Assembly (NCBI RefSeq): GCF_015351235.1 | Contig: NZ_JADKSJ010000001.1 | Location: 1,877,668 to 1,941,667, forward strand | DNA from: Plantibacter sp. VKM Ac-2880 | Lineage (GTDB): Bacteria; Actinomycetota; Actinomycetes; Actinomycetales; Microbacteriaceae | Length of the DNA: 64,000 nt | Direction of reading: 5' to 3' | Shown: piece by piece, positions 11,709 to 18,849 of the stretch | How the letters are laid out: each line of letters opens with the position of its first letter | Position numbering within the stretch: the first letter of the stretch is position 1 | Notes under the pieces: model-generated | Told to the model about the DNA's origin: nothing | The model's database searches: none | Seen by the model: the letters and a program-made list of their open reading frames with translations, nothing else | Position numbers and translations under genes: made by a program

Positions 11709-13004
11709 TCCGCTCGAGACGCGAGCGACCGGCCGGCGGGTCGGGTTCAGGAGCACGACCGCAATGATGGAGCCGATGGCTCCGGCTGCGGCCATCAGGG
11801 CGGTGAGCGGGTGGGAGATCTCCGCGAAGGGCATGATGAACGCGCTCACGAGTGCGATCCACACGGCGGCCTGCGCCGGTTTCCGCTCCGGGTCGAGGCG
11901 GAGTCTCCTGGGGTGCTCGACGCGACCGAGGAGTGCTCCGACGCCCGCGAGGAGGACCGCGACGACGAGCAGCACGACCGGTCGGGTCCACCACCAGGCG
12001 GCGGTCAACGGCTCCGCGAAGGGGATGCCGAGGGCGAGCTGCAGACCCGCGACGGCGATGATGAGGGGCAGGTGCCAGAGGTACACCGTCATGAGTCGTG
12101 ACCCGATGAGGAAGACGACCGCCCGGGCCACGCGTGTGCGCATGACGGCGGTGAGCAGGGGGTGCACCAGAGCGAGGAGGGCGAGCTGCCCGACGCCGAG
12201 GACGACGAGGGGGAGCGTGGGCGGATTGAGGTTGCCGAGCATGCTGGTCGAGTAGGGCAGCAATGTCGTGATCGGGATCAGCGCACCGTAGGCGGCCAGC
12301 ACCACGGCCACGAGGATGAGACGCGGAACGGCGCGGAGTCGCCCGTCGGCGAGGAAGAACCCGAACTGCTGCAGCAGCGGCCAGACGAACACCAGGTTGA
12401 CGAGACCGATGCCCAGGAGACCGGTCGAGTAGCGGACGGCGTCGACGAGGATCACGCCGGCGAGCAGTGCCGCGCACGTGAGGAGGGGATGGCGGTCGTG
12501 ACAGGTGGCGAGGAACGGCGCGACCGCCTGGCACAGCAGGTAGGCGGCGAGGAACCACAGCGGGGAGCCGACGCCCGCGGCCACGGGGCCGATGATGGCC
12601 GGGTCGACGCCGAGCATCCCGGCGAGCCAGAGACCGGCGGCGAGGAAGAGCAGGACCGGGATCGTCGGCAGCGCGAGCCGGAAGACCCTCGACCGCAAGA
12701 AGTCGCGGGTTCCGCCACCGCGTCGGACGGTGCTGCGCCAACCGGTGATCGTCGCGAAGCCGCCGACGATGAAGAACAGCGGCATGATCTGGCCGAACCA
12801 GGTGCCGGTGTCGAACCAGGGCTGCTGCTCCAAGGCTCGGGAGATGCCGATCGTGCCGTCCGGTTCGACCGCCACCGCGACCATGAGGAGGTGGACGATC
12901 ACGACCGTCACGACGCACGCGACGCGCACGAGGTCGAGGGCGAGGTCCCGCCCGGACAGGTCTGGGACCGCCGGGGCCTGCCCGGTCGTCGTTGGCGTGC
13001 TCAT
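11679..13004 (-). CDS. Membrane acyltransferase, acyltransferase-3 (OafA/YrhL-like) family
   Basis: Integral membrane protein (441 aa) with about ten predicted hydrophobic helices. It begins after RDLALDLVRVACVVTVVIVHLL, an Arg- and His-containing first helix typical of acyltransferase-3 enzymes that O-acylate cell-surface sugars. Later helices include MPLFFIVGGFA and the FLIGSRLMTVYLWHLPLI segment characteristic of the family. The start at 13004 gives a natural N-terminus and TAGGCT lies 8 nt upstream. The natural substrate is unknown. It is one of three such membrane acyltransferases in this window. Confidence 0.85.
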   Translation of the reverse strand: MSTPTTTGQAPAVPDLSGRDLALDLVRVACVVTVVIVHLLMVAVAVEPDGTIGISRALEQQPWFDTGTWFGQIMPLFFIVGGFATITGWRSTVRRGGGTRDFLRSRVFRLALPTIPVLLFLAAGLWLAGMLGVDPAIIGPVAAGVGSPLWFLAAYLLCQAVAPFLATCHDRHPLLTCAALLAGVILVDAVRYSTGLLGIGLVNLVFVWPLLQQFGFFLADGRLRAVPRLILVAVVLAAYGALIPITTLLPYSTSMLGNLNPPTLPLVVLGVGQLALLALVHPLLTAVMRTRVARAVVFLIGSRLMTVYLWHLPLIIAVAGLQLALGIPFAEPLTAAWWWTRPVVLLVVAVLLAGVGALLGRVEHPRRLRLDPERKPAQAAVWIALVSAFIMPFAEISHPLTALMAAAGAIGSIIAVVLLNPTRRPVARVSSGSDQAVDQRA

Positions 13005-13086
13005 CGCCGGACAGCCTAGCGCCGCCGGGGCGTCGCGTATCGGCCCCTGTGGACCGCGTGTCGGTGGTGGCTGCGACAATGGGGGC

Positions 13087-14385
13087 ATGAGTCGGCAGGA
13101 TGGAGCGTCGCGCCGTGTGTCGGCGGACGATGCCGACGACAGCGGTACGCCGATCCTGCACGTGGACATGGACGCCTTCTTCGTCTCGGTCGAACTGTTG
13201 GAGCGGCCCGAGCTGCGTGGCCTGCCCATCATCGTCGGCAACAAGGAGGGCCGCTCGGTCGTCACCTCCGCGAGTTACGAGGCCCGCAAGTACGGCGTGC
13301 GCGCAGCGATGCCGGTGTCCCAGGCCATGCGGCTGTGCCCGAGCGCGGTCGTCCTCCCACCGCATCACGACCGATACCGCGAGTACTCGGATCGCGTCAT
13401 GGAGGTGTTCGAGTCGGTGACCCCGCTCGTCGAGCCGCTGAGCATCGACGAGGCCTTCCTCGACGTCTCCGGGGCGGTCCGGTTGCTCGGGAGTCCGCGG
13501 ACGATCGCGGCGCTCGTGAAGCAACGGGTCCTCGACGCCACCGGGCTGCCGTGCTCGGTCGGCCTCGCGGCGACGAAGTACGTGGCGAAGCTCGCGTCCG
13601 GACTGTCGAAGCCCGACGGCCTCCTCGTCGTGCCGGCTGCCGAGACGCTCTCCTTCCTGCACCCGTTGCCGGTGGGGGCACTGTGGGGCGTCGGCGGACG
13701 AACCGAGGAACAGCTGACGAACCGCGGCATCAGGACCATCGGCCAGCTCGCCTCCACCCCGTTGTCCATGCTGCAGCGCGCCGTCGGCGAGGCATCCGGA
13801 CGCCGGCTCCTCGAGCTCGCGAACGGCATCGATCCGCGCGGGATCGAGTTGGCGCGGCGGGAGAAGAGCGTCAGTCACGAGGTGACCTTCCCGACGGACG
13901 TCGCCGATCCAACCGTGTTGAAACGCGAGCTGTTGAACCTGGCCGGACTCGTCGCGATCCGCCTCCGGAAGGGCGGGTACGCCGGCCGGACCATCAGCAT
14001 CCGTGTCCGCTACGCGGACTTCAGTGTCGTGACCCGGTCACGGACCATCGGCGAGGCGACGAACGTCGGGCGCCGCGTCTACGACGAGGCGGCGTCGCTC
14101 TTCGACGACCTCGATCGGGGTGGGCGTCTGGTCCGCCTCGTCGGCGTGAAGGTCGATCAACTGGTGCCCGCAGAGGAGGCCGGTTCCGCGCTGTGGGATC
14201 CCGATGAGGAGTGGCGCGGTGCCGAACAGACCATCGATCGGGTGGCCAGCCGCTTCGGCGACCTCGCGATCGCGCCAGCCTCGCTCCTCGGGAAACCGCG
14301 GCGACGAGGGCTCGGGAGTCGAGGCGACTCGCAGGGTGCTGGGAGCACGGATCAACCCCTTGGACCGGCGGATCCGCAGCGGTAG
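13087..14385 (+). CDS. dinB: DNA polymerase IV (Y-family translesion polymerase)
   Basis: Error-prone translesion polymerase, 432 aa. Catalytic acids are visible in HVDMDAFF (Asp27) and SIDEAF (Asp121, Glu122). The little-finger domain spans about residues 260-380. The ATG at 13087 is used because GACAAT ends 6 nt before it and the upstream extension is out of character. I see no LexA-type palindrome in the upstream 80 nt and no obvious QLxLF beta-clamp motif at the C-terminus, which ends in a basic, low-complexity tail. Function is secure from the catalytic residues; SOS control is not supported here. Confidence 0.94.
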   Translation: MSRQDGASRRVSADDADDSGTPILHVDMDAFFVSVELLERPELRGLPIIVGNKEGRSVVTSASYEARKYGVRAAMPVSQAMRLCPSAVVLPPHHDRYREYSDRVMEVFESVTPLVEPLSIDEAFLDVSGAVRLLGSPRTIAALVKQRVLDATGLPCSVGLAATKYVAKLASGLSKPDGLLVVPAAETLSFLHPLPVGALWGVGGRTEEQLTNRGIRTIGQLASTPLSMLQRAVGEASGRRLLELANGIDPRGIELARREKSVSHEVTFPTDVADPTVLKRELLNLAGLVAIRLRKGGYAGRTISIRVRYADFSVVTRSRTIGEATNVGRRVYDEAASLFDDLDRGGRLVRLVGVKVDQLVPAEEAGSALWDPDEEWRGAEQTIDRVASRFGDLAIAPASLLGKPRRRGLGSRGDSQGAGSTDQPLGPADPQR

Positions 14386-14394
14386 CGTGGCAGC

Positions 14395-14724
14395 ATGACG
14401 AATCTCGTGGAGAAGCTGGCAGAACAGACCAAGGGGCTCGGCGTGACCGCGGCCTACGGAGAGCAGCAGGACATCGACGGTACCAAGCTCGTGCCGGTGG
14501 CCCTGACGTACTACGGCTTCGGTGGCGGGTCCGAGGGAGACGGCGACGACGCGCCGAGTGGCGGTGGCGGCGGTGGCGTCTCCATCCCCGTCGGTGCCTA
14601 CATCAAGACGGACGAGGGCCTCCGGTTCGACCCGAACCTCATCTCGCTCATCGCCGTCGCCATCCCGTTCATCTGGGTGAGCGGCAAGGCGCTGTCCGGG
14701 CTCATCAAGGCGCTCAAGAAGTAG
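14395..14724 (+). CDS. GerW/YtfJ-like family protein with a C-terminal membrane helix
   Basis: A 109-aa protein. It shows the GerW (YtfJ) layout: YGEQQDIDGTKLVPVALTYYGFGGG, a glycine-rich loop, then GVSIPVGAYI. In Bacillus the family includes a spore germination protein, but homologues are widespread in non-sporulating actinobacteria with unknown role. A hydrophobic stretch near residues 80-97 may anchor it in the membrane. TAGCGT ends 6 nt before the ATG and overlaps the dinB stop, so it likely has its own leaderless promoter. Family call is from pattern memory only. Confidence 0.7.
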   Translation: MTNLVEKLAEQTKGLGVTAAYGEQQDIDGTKLVPVALTYYGFGGGSEGDGDDAPSGGGGGGVSIPVGAYIKTDEGLRFDPNLISLIAVAIPFIWVSGKALSGLIKALKK

Positions 14725-14737
14725 CCTTCCCCCGTCG

Positions 14738-14771
14738 AACCCCTGTCGAGCGATCCCGCGCGGCAGGGGTT
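14738..14771 (+). terminator. Probable intrinsic terminator
   Basis: AACCCCTG (14738-14745) pairs with CAGGGGTT (14764-14771) around an 18-nt GC-rich loop, shortly after the GerW-like gene and directly before the promoter of the TPP riboswitch. Confidence 0.55.
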
Positions 14772-14776
14772 AGACT
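14771..14776 (+). promoter_or_regulatory. -10 box for the TPP riboswitch operon
   Basis: TAGACT lies about 7-9 nt before the first paired bases of the TPP aptamer, so transcription would start at about 14783 and include the entire sensor. Confidence 0.6.
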
Positions 14777-14784
14777 CGTGCCAC

Positions 14785-14869
14785 CACGGGAGTCCGGTGA
14801 ACCGGGCTGAGAGGAAGGTATTCGCCTTCGACCGTCGAACCTGATCTGGATCATGCCAGCGCAGGGAGA
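14785..14869 (+). ncRNA. TPP (THI-box) riboswitch
   Basis: Thiamine pyrophosphate aptamer. Conserved blocks are GGGAGTCC near the 5' side, GGGCTGAGAGG, and the hallmark CTGATCTGGATCATGCCAGC followed by GCAGGGA. A variable stem lies between them. It precedes a YkoE/YkoD/YkoC-type transporter operon, a known target of TPP control. About 50 nt separate it from the GTG start, including AGGAAGG as ribosome binding site. TPP binding is expected to reduce expression, probably by hiding that site (inference). Confidence 0.95.
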
Positions 14870-14920
14870 CCATTTCTCGCTATCCCGTGCTCTTTTCCGT
14901 CTACAGGAAGGGCACGTATC

Positions 14921-15550
14921 GTGTCAGTATCGACCAAAGTCTCCTCGTCTGAACGCGCCGCCGCGCGGAACCTCCGCTGGAGGGTCGTCGACATCGTCGT
15001 GGTCGCCGTCCTCGGCGTCGCCACCGGCCTCATCTTCTGGGCGTGGAACACGCTCGGATCCCTCTGGTACGCCGGAGCGAGCGCCGTGACACCCGGCTTC
15101 GGCGGCATCGCCGTCGGCATCTGGCTGCTCGGCGGCGTCCTCGGCGGGCTCATCATCAGGAAGCCCGGCGCGGCCGTCCTCGTCGAGACCATCGGGGCCG
15201 TCGTCTCCGCGCTCATCGGCAACGCGTGGGGCATCACCACCGTGTACTCGGGCCTTGCCCAGGGGCTCGGAGCCGAGCTCGTGTTCGCCGCGCTGGCCTA
15301 CAAGCGCTTCGGCCTCGTCCCGGCCATCCTCGCCGGTGCAGGCGCCGGTGCCGGCGCATGGCTGCTCGAGCTGTTCATGTCGGCGAACCTGGAGAAGGGT
15401 GCCGAGTTCAACGCGATCTACCTCGGCTCGCTGCTCGTCTCCGGCGCGATCCTCGCGGGCGTCGTCGGTTGGGTCCTCGTCAGGGCGCTCGCCTCCACGG
15501 GCGCGCTCAGCCGGTTCGCCTCAGGGCGGGACACGCGGCGCGAGGTCTGA
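14921..15550 (+). CDS. ykoE: ECF transporter substrate-binding (S) subunit, YkoE family
   Basis: Membrane substrate-binding subunit (209 aa) of an energy-coupling-factor transporter, probably for hydroxymethylpyrimidine or another thiamine precursor. After a short hydrophilic N-terminus it has about six hydrophobic helices, with WAWNTLGSLWYAGASAV and GNAWGITTVYSGLAQGLGAE resembling YkoE. The GTG start follows AGGAAGG. The TPP riboswitch directly upstream supports a thiamine role. The next gene begins 2 nt after the stop. Confidence 0.88.
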   Translation: MSVSTKVSSSERAAARNLRWRVVDIVVVAVLGVATGLIFWAWNTLGSLWYAGASAVTPGFGGIAVGIWLLGGVLGGLIIRKPGAAVLVETIGAVVSALIGNAWGITTVYSGLAQGLGAELVFAALAYKRFGLVPAILAGAGAGAGAWLLELFMSANLEKGAEFNAIYLGSLLVSGAILAGVVGWVLVRALASTGALSRFASGRDTRREV

Positions 15551-15552
15551 GC

Positions 15553-17028
15553 GTGGTCGGTGCGACCGGTCCGGCGCGCGTCGTCGCCCGGGACTGGGGG
15601 TGGCGTCACGCCGGCCGGAAGGCATGGGCGGTCAGCGACCTGGACCTCGTCATCGAACCGGGGGAGCGGGTCCTCCTCCTGGGCGCGTCCGGCGCCGGCA
15701 AGTCGACCCTGATCCATGCGCTCGCCGGTGTCCTCGGCGGGGCGGACGAGGGTGAGTCCCACGGATCGTTGCTCGTGGACGGGGTTGCGCCGGAACAGGC
15801 CAGGGGCCGGATCGGCCTTGTGCTGCAGGATCCCGATTCGCAGGTCATCCTGTCCAAGCTCGGCGACGACGTCGCGTTCGGCTGCGAGAACCTCGGGGTC
15901 GAGCGTGAGGAGATCTGGCGACGGGTCGGCTCCTCGCTGCGGGCCGTCGGCCTCGACCTCCCGTTGGACCACCCGACCTCGGCGTTGTCCGGCGGACAGA
16001 AACAGCGGCTCGCCCTCGCCGGGGTGCTCGCCATGCAGCCCTCGCTCCTGCTGCTCGACGAGCCGACCGCCAACCTCGACCCGATCGGCGTCACCGAGGT
16101 CAGGGACGCCGTCGCGCGTGTGGTCGACGACGGTTCGTCGACCCTGGTCGTCATCGAACACCGCGTCGACGTCTGGCGCGATCTGATGACGCGGGTCGTC
16201 GTGCTCGATGCGGACGGAGGGGTCCTCGCGGACGGTCCTCCCTCCGTCGTCCTCGACGATGTCGGACGCCGGCTCGCCAACGCCGGCGTCTGGGTGCCGG
16301 GCGTCCCGCTGGGGCTTCCGCCCCGCCCGGTCGCGACGTCGAACGCCCACGTCTTGACGACGTCCGACCTGACGATCGGACGGGTCCGCTCCCAGCCGGT
16401 GCAGGCGCACCTGGACCTCGTCGTGCCTGAGGGAGCCGCCACGGTGGTCGTCGGACCCAACGGGGCCGGGAAGTCGACGTTGGCCCTCACCTTGGCCGGT
16501 CTGCTGCCCGAGCTCGCCGGAACCGTGGACGCCGCCCGCCGGCTCGCCGGGGGGATCGGTCCTCGGCCCATCCGCTGGAAGTCGACGCAGCTGCTCACCC
16601 GCATCGGGACGGTCTTCCAGGACCCGGAGCACCAGTTCGTCGCCGCGACCGTGCGCAAGGAGCTCGGCGTCGCCCTGCAGGCGCTGCGGTGGACACGGGG
16701 CGCGATCGACGAGCGGGTCTCCGAGGTCCTCGACGCCCTCGGGCTGGCCGCGCTCGCCGAAGCGAACCCGTTCAGTCTTTCCGGAGGTCAGAAGCGACGA
16801 TTGTCGGTCGCCACCGTGCTCGTGGCACGACCCGCCGTGCTCGTGCTCGACGAGCCGACGTTCGGCCAGGACCGGTTGACGTGGTTGTCGCTCATGCGGC
16901 TGCTGCAGCTGGAGCTCGAACGGGGCGCGACGATCGTGTCGGTCACGCATGATCCAGGGGTCATCGAGCATCTGGGCGACCATCGGATCCTGCTCGAGTC
17001 GCGATCGGCTGCGGGGCGCGCAGCATGA
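15553..17028 (+). CDS. ykoD: ECF transporter ATPase, fused double ABC (YkoD-like)
   Basis: Cytoplasmic ATPase of the ECF transporter, 491 aa, with two complete ABC domains in one chain. Domain 1 has GASGAGKST, LSGGQKQR and LLLLDEPT. Domain 2 has GPNGAGKST, LSGGQKRR and VLVLDEPT. Fusion of the two ATPases is typical of YkoD. The GTG at 15553 lies 2 nt after the ykoE stop; the longer upstream frame simply overlaps ykoE. Its stop overlaps the next start by 4 nt. Confidence 0.92.
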   Translation: MVGATGPARVVARDWGWRHAGRKAWAVSDLDLVIEPGERVLLLGASGAGKSTLIHALAGVLGGADEGESHGSLLVDGVAPEQARGRIGLVLQDPDSQVILSKLGDDVAFGCENLGVEREEIWRRVGSSLRAVGLDLPLDHPTSALSGGQKQRLALAGVLAMQPSLLLLDEPTANLDPIGVTEVRDAVARVVDDGSSTLVVIEHRVDVWRDLMTRVVVLDADGGVLADGPPSVVLDDVGRRLANAGVWVPGVPLGLPPRPVATSNAHVLTTSDLTIGRVRSQPVQAHLDLVVPEGAATVVVGPNGAGKSTLALTLAGLLPELAGTVDAARRLAGGIGPRPIRWKSTQLLTRIGTVFQDPEHQFVAATVRKELGVALQALRWTRGAIDERVSEVLDALGLAALAEANPFSLSGGQKRRLSVATVLVARPAVLVLDEPTFGQDRLTWLSLMRLLQLELERGATIVSVTHDPGVIEHLGDHRILLESRSAAGRAA

Positions 17029-17825
17029 CGCGCGTCACAGCAACGGACCGTCGCTCGACCCTGCCTCGTCAGGCGCCGCTCGACCGGGTGAACCCGGTGA
17101 CGAAGGTACTCGCGGTGCTCATCCTGTCGGTCCCGCTGCTGCTCACGATCGACTGGGTCAGCGCCACCGCCGCGGTCCTGCTCGAGATGGCCTTGCTCCC
17201 GCTGTCCGGTCTCCGGCTGTCGCCGTTCCTGAAGCGGTCGATCCCGGTGCTCGTCTTCGCGCCCATCGGCGGGATCAGCATGCTGCTGTACGCCAAGCCG
17301 GGCGGGGCGGAGTACCTGTCGCTCGGCTTCGTCCGGGTGACCGACAACTCGATCGAATTGGCCGTCGCCGTGACCATCCGGGTGCTGGCACTCGGCCTGC
17401 CGACGATCCTGCTCTTCGCGCGGGTGGATCCGACCGACCTGGGCGACGGGCTGTCCCAGATCGCGAAGCTCCCGTCGCGGTTCGTCCTCGGGATCCTTGC
17501 GGGGGCGCGGATGCTCGGACTCTTCATCGACGATTGGCGCAGTCTGGCACTCGCCCGCCGTGCCCGGGGGCTCGGCGACCGTGGGGCTGTCCGGCGTTTC
17601 GCATCGATGGCGTTCGTGCTGCTCGTGTTCGCCATCCGCCGGGGCAGCAAGCTCGCGACGGCGATGGAGGCACGGGGCTTCGGCGCCCCCGTCGAACGCA
17701 CGTGGGCGAGGCCGTCGCGGCTCGGCGTGATCGATCTCGTGGCGGTCCTGGTGGCGGTCGCGATCATGGCCGTCGCCCTGTCCACGGCCGTCCTCGCCGG
17801 CACGTTCCGGTTCGTGGGTCAATGA
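17025..17825 (+). CDS. ykoC: ECF transporter transmembrane (T) subunit, YkoC/CbiQ family
   Basis: Membrane coupling subunit (266 aa) that links the ATPases to the S subunit. The two Ala-Arg-Gly coupling motifs of EcfT proteins are visible (RRARGLG and MEARGFG, about residues 180-225), and there are several hydrophobic helices. ATG overlaps the ykoD stop (ATGA), and the stop in turn overlaps the next ATG. Together with ykoE and ykoD it forms a complete dedicated transporter. Confidence 0.9.
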   Translation: MTRVTATDRRSTLPRQAPLDRVNPVTKVLAVLILSVPLLLTIDWVSATAAVLLEMALLPLSGLRLSPFLKRSIPVLVFAPIGGISMLLYAKPGGAEYLSLGFVRVTDNSIELAVAVTIRVLALGLPTILLFARVDPTDLGDGLSQIAKLPSRFVLGILAGARMLGLFIDDWRSLALARRARGLGDRGAVRRFASMAFVLLVFAIRRGSKLATAMEARGFGAPVERTWARPSRLGVIDLVAVLVAVAIMAVALSTAVLAGTFRFVGQ

Positions 17826-18388
17826 GTGCTCCAGCGCCCGTCCTCCTGATCGACGGGCGGTCGGGTACCGGGAAGACGACGCTCGCCACCTCGGTGGCTG
17901 CATCGTTGACGGCGAGCACCGTCGTCCACATGGACGACCTGTATCCGGGATGGGACGGCCTCGACGATGGCTCGCGCCTCCTCGTGGAGTGGATCCTGAC
18001 CCCGTTCGCCGATCGGCGGCCGGGGGAGTGGTGGCGGTGGGATTGGGAACGGTCGGAGCGTGCAGAGCAGCATGCCGTCGTGGCCGACCGACCGCTCATC
18101 GTGGAGGGCTGCGGGTCGTCGTCGAGCGCGTCGCGTGTCCTGGCCGACACGGTGCTGTGGCTCGACGCGCCGGTGGACCAGCGCACCGACCGGCTCGTGG
18201 GCCGCGACGACGGCGTCGACTGGCTCGCAGCGTGGACGCTCCAGGAGGATGCGTTCATTGAACGGGAGTGTCCCGATCGCGATGCCGATCTGGTGGTCGA
18301 GGCGACGGGGTCGGCGGCGATGGTCGCCAAGCGCGTCCTGCAGCTGCTCGAGCACGACGACCGTTGGCGGCCCTGGCTCCGCGCCTGA
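17822..18388 (+). CDS. P-loop kinase of uridine-kinase type, substrate unknown
   Basis: A 188-aa cytoplasmic ATP-binding protein. Walker A is GRSGTGKT at residues 12-19. HMDDLYPGWDGL at 36-47 resembles the acidic substrate-binding segment of uridine-kinase-like proteins, and QRTDRLVGRD late in the chain looks like a lid with arginines. The ATG overlaps the ykoC stop by 4 nt, so it is the fourth gene of the TPP-riboswitch operon. A role in salvage of thiamine or a precursor is plausible from position only. It matches no classical thiamine kinase that I can recognise. Confidence 0.75.
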   Translation: MSAPAPVLLIDGRSGTGKTTLATSVAASLTASTVVHMDDLYPGWDGLDDGSRLLVEWILTPFADRRPGEWWRWDWERSERAEQHAVVADRPLIVEGCGSSSSASRVLADTVLWLDAPVDQRTDRLVGRDDGVDWLAAWTLQEDAFIERECPDRDADLVVEATGSAAMVAKRVLQLLEHDDRWRPWLRA

Positions 18389-18512
18389 TGCGTGGCTTCC
18401 TGGTTCCGGATCAGTAACCGCTGTCGCGCCGTGGACGCTCCCCGAACCCTGAGCTGATCCGGGACGCCCGCGGGGACGAGAGTACGTTCTCGGTCCCTGA
18501 GCTTGTCGAAGG
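18389..18512. other. Non-coding gap with a dispersed-type repeat
   Basis: No gene is seen here. At 18495-18512 the sequence CCCTGAGCTTGTCGAAGG matches, from memory, a short interspersed motif common in intergenic DNA of Microbacteriaceae and many other bacteria. It abuts the tRNA-Arg 3'-half array. Confidence 0.5.
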
Positions 18513-18698
18513 GGGTGCCCCCGGCAGGATTCGAACCTGCGACCAAGAGATGAGAAGGGTCAGCGAGATGTTCTGGGTGCCCCCGGCAGGATTCGAACCT
18601 GCGACCAAGAGATGAGAAGGGTCCGCGAGATGTTCTGGGTGCCCCCGGCAGGATTCGAACCTGCGACCAAGAGATGAGAAGGGTCCGCGAGATGTTCT
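18513..18698 (-). repeat. Three tandem 62-bp units, each with the 3' half of tRNA-Arg(TCT)
   Basis: Units start at 18513, 18575 and 18637, each exactly 62 bp. About 46 bp of each unit equals the 3' half of the adjacent tRNA-Arg gene, from the anticodon loop to the discriminator base, with a single shared substitution (gatGaga for gatTaga). The remaining 16 bp are spacer. The distal unit differs from the other two at one base (gtcAgcg versus gtcCgcg). The 5' halves are absent, so these are not functional tRNAs. Confidence 0.92.
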
Positions 18699-18701
18699 GG
18701 G

Positions 18702-18774
18702 TGCCCCCGGCAGGATTCGAACCTGCGACCAAGAGATTAGAAGGCTCCTGCTCTATCCCCTGAGCTACGGAGGC
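18702..18774 (-). tRNA. tRNA-Arg (anticodon TCT)
   Basis: A complete 73-nt cloverleaf: acceptor GCCTCCG pairs with CGGGGGC with one G-U, the D-arm is GCTC..GAGC, the anticodon loop is CTTCTAA, and the T-arm carries GGTTCGAATCC. CCA is not encoded. Its 3' flank holds three tandem copies of its own 3' half. Confidence 0.95.
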
Positions 18775-18813
18775 GGGCATCCAACGATACCGCACGGCGC
18801 GTGCAACCTTGTT

Positions 18814-18842
18814 TTGTCAGCCGCTCCTGAATACTATATATT
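18814..18842 (+). promoter_or_regulatory. Sigma-70 type promoter, leaderless
   Basis: TTGTCA (18814-18819), 17-nt spacer, then TATATT (18837-18842). The expected start point falls on the ATG at 18850, so the mRNA would be leaderless. This is one of the few near-consensus promoters in the window. Confidence 0.7.
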
Positions 18843-18848
18843 AGTATT
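18830..18848. promoter_or_regulatory. Operator-like inverted repeat over the -10 box
   Basis: AATACTA, 5-nt TATAT centre, TAGTATT: a perfect 7-bp dyad in an AT-rich island of otherwise GC-rich DNA. It covers the -10 element and ends 1 nt before the start codon. A bound repressor would block the promoter (inference). No matching regulator gene is adjacent. Confidence 0.6.
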
Positions 18849-18849
18849 T

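Noticed and set aside
13005-13086. LexA (SOS) box before dinB
   Set aside because: No GAAC-N4-GTTC-like palindrome is present in the upstream region.
14921-17825. Cobalt or biotin ECF transporter
   Set aside because: The S subunit resembles YkoE, and the TPP riboswitch upstream points to thiamine precursors.
18513-18698. CRISPR array
   Set aside because: The units are head-to-tail tRNA-derived copies with nearly identical spacers and no cas genes nearby.
18513-18698. Three additional tRNA genes
   Set aside because: Each copy lacks the 5' half (acceptor 5' strand and D-arm) and cannot fold as a tRNA.
17764-18795. 343-codon minus-strand frame with repeated SNPAGGT peptides
   Set aside because: The repeats are translations of the tRNA-Arg 3'-half array; the rest is antisense to the kinase gene.
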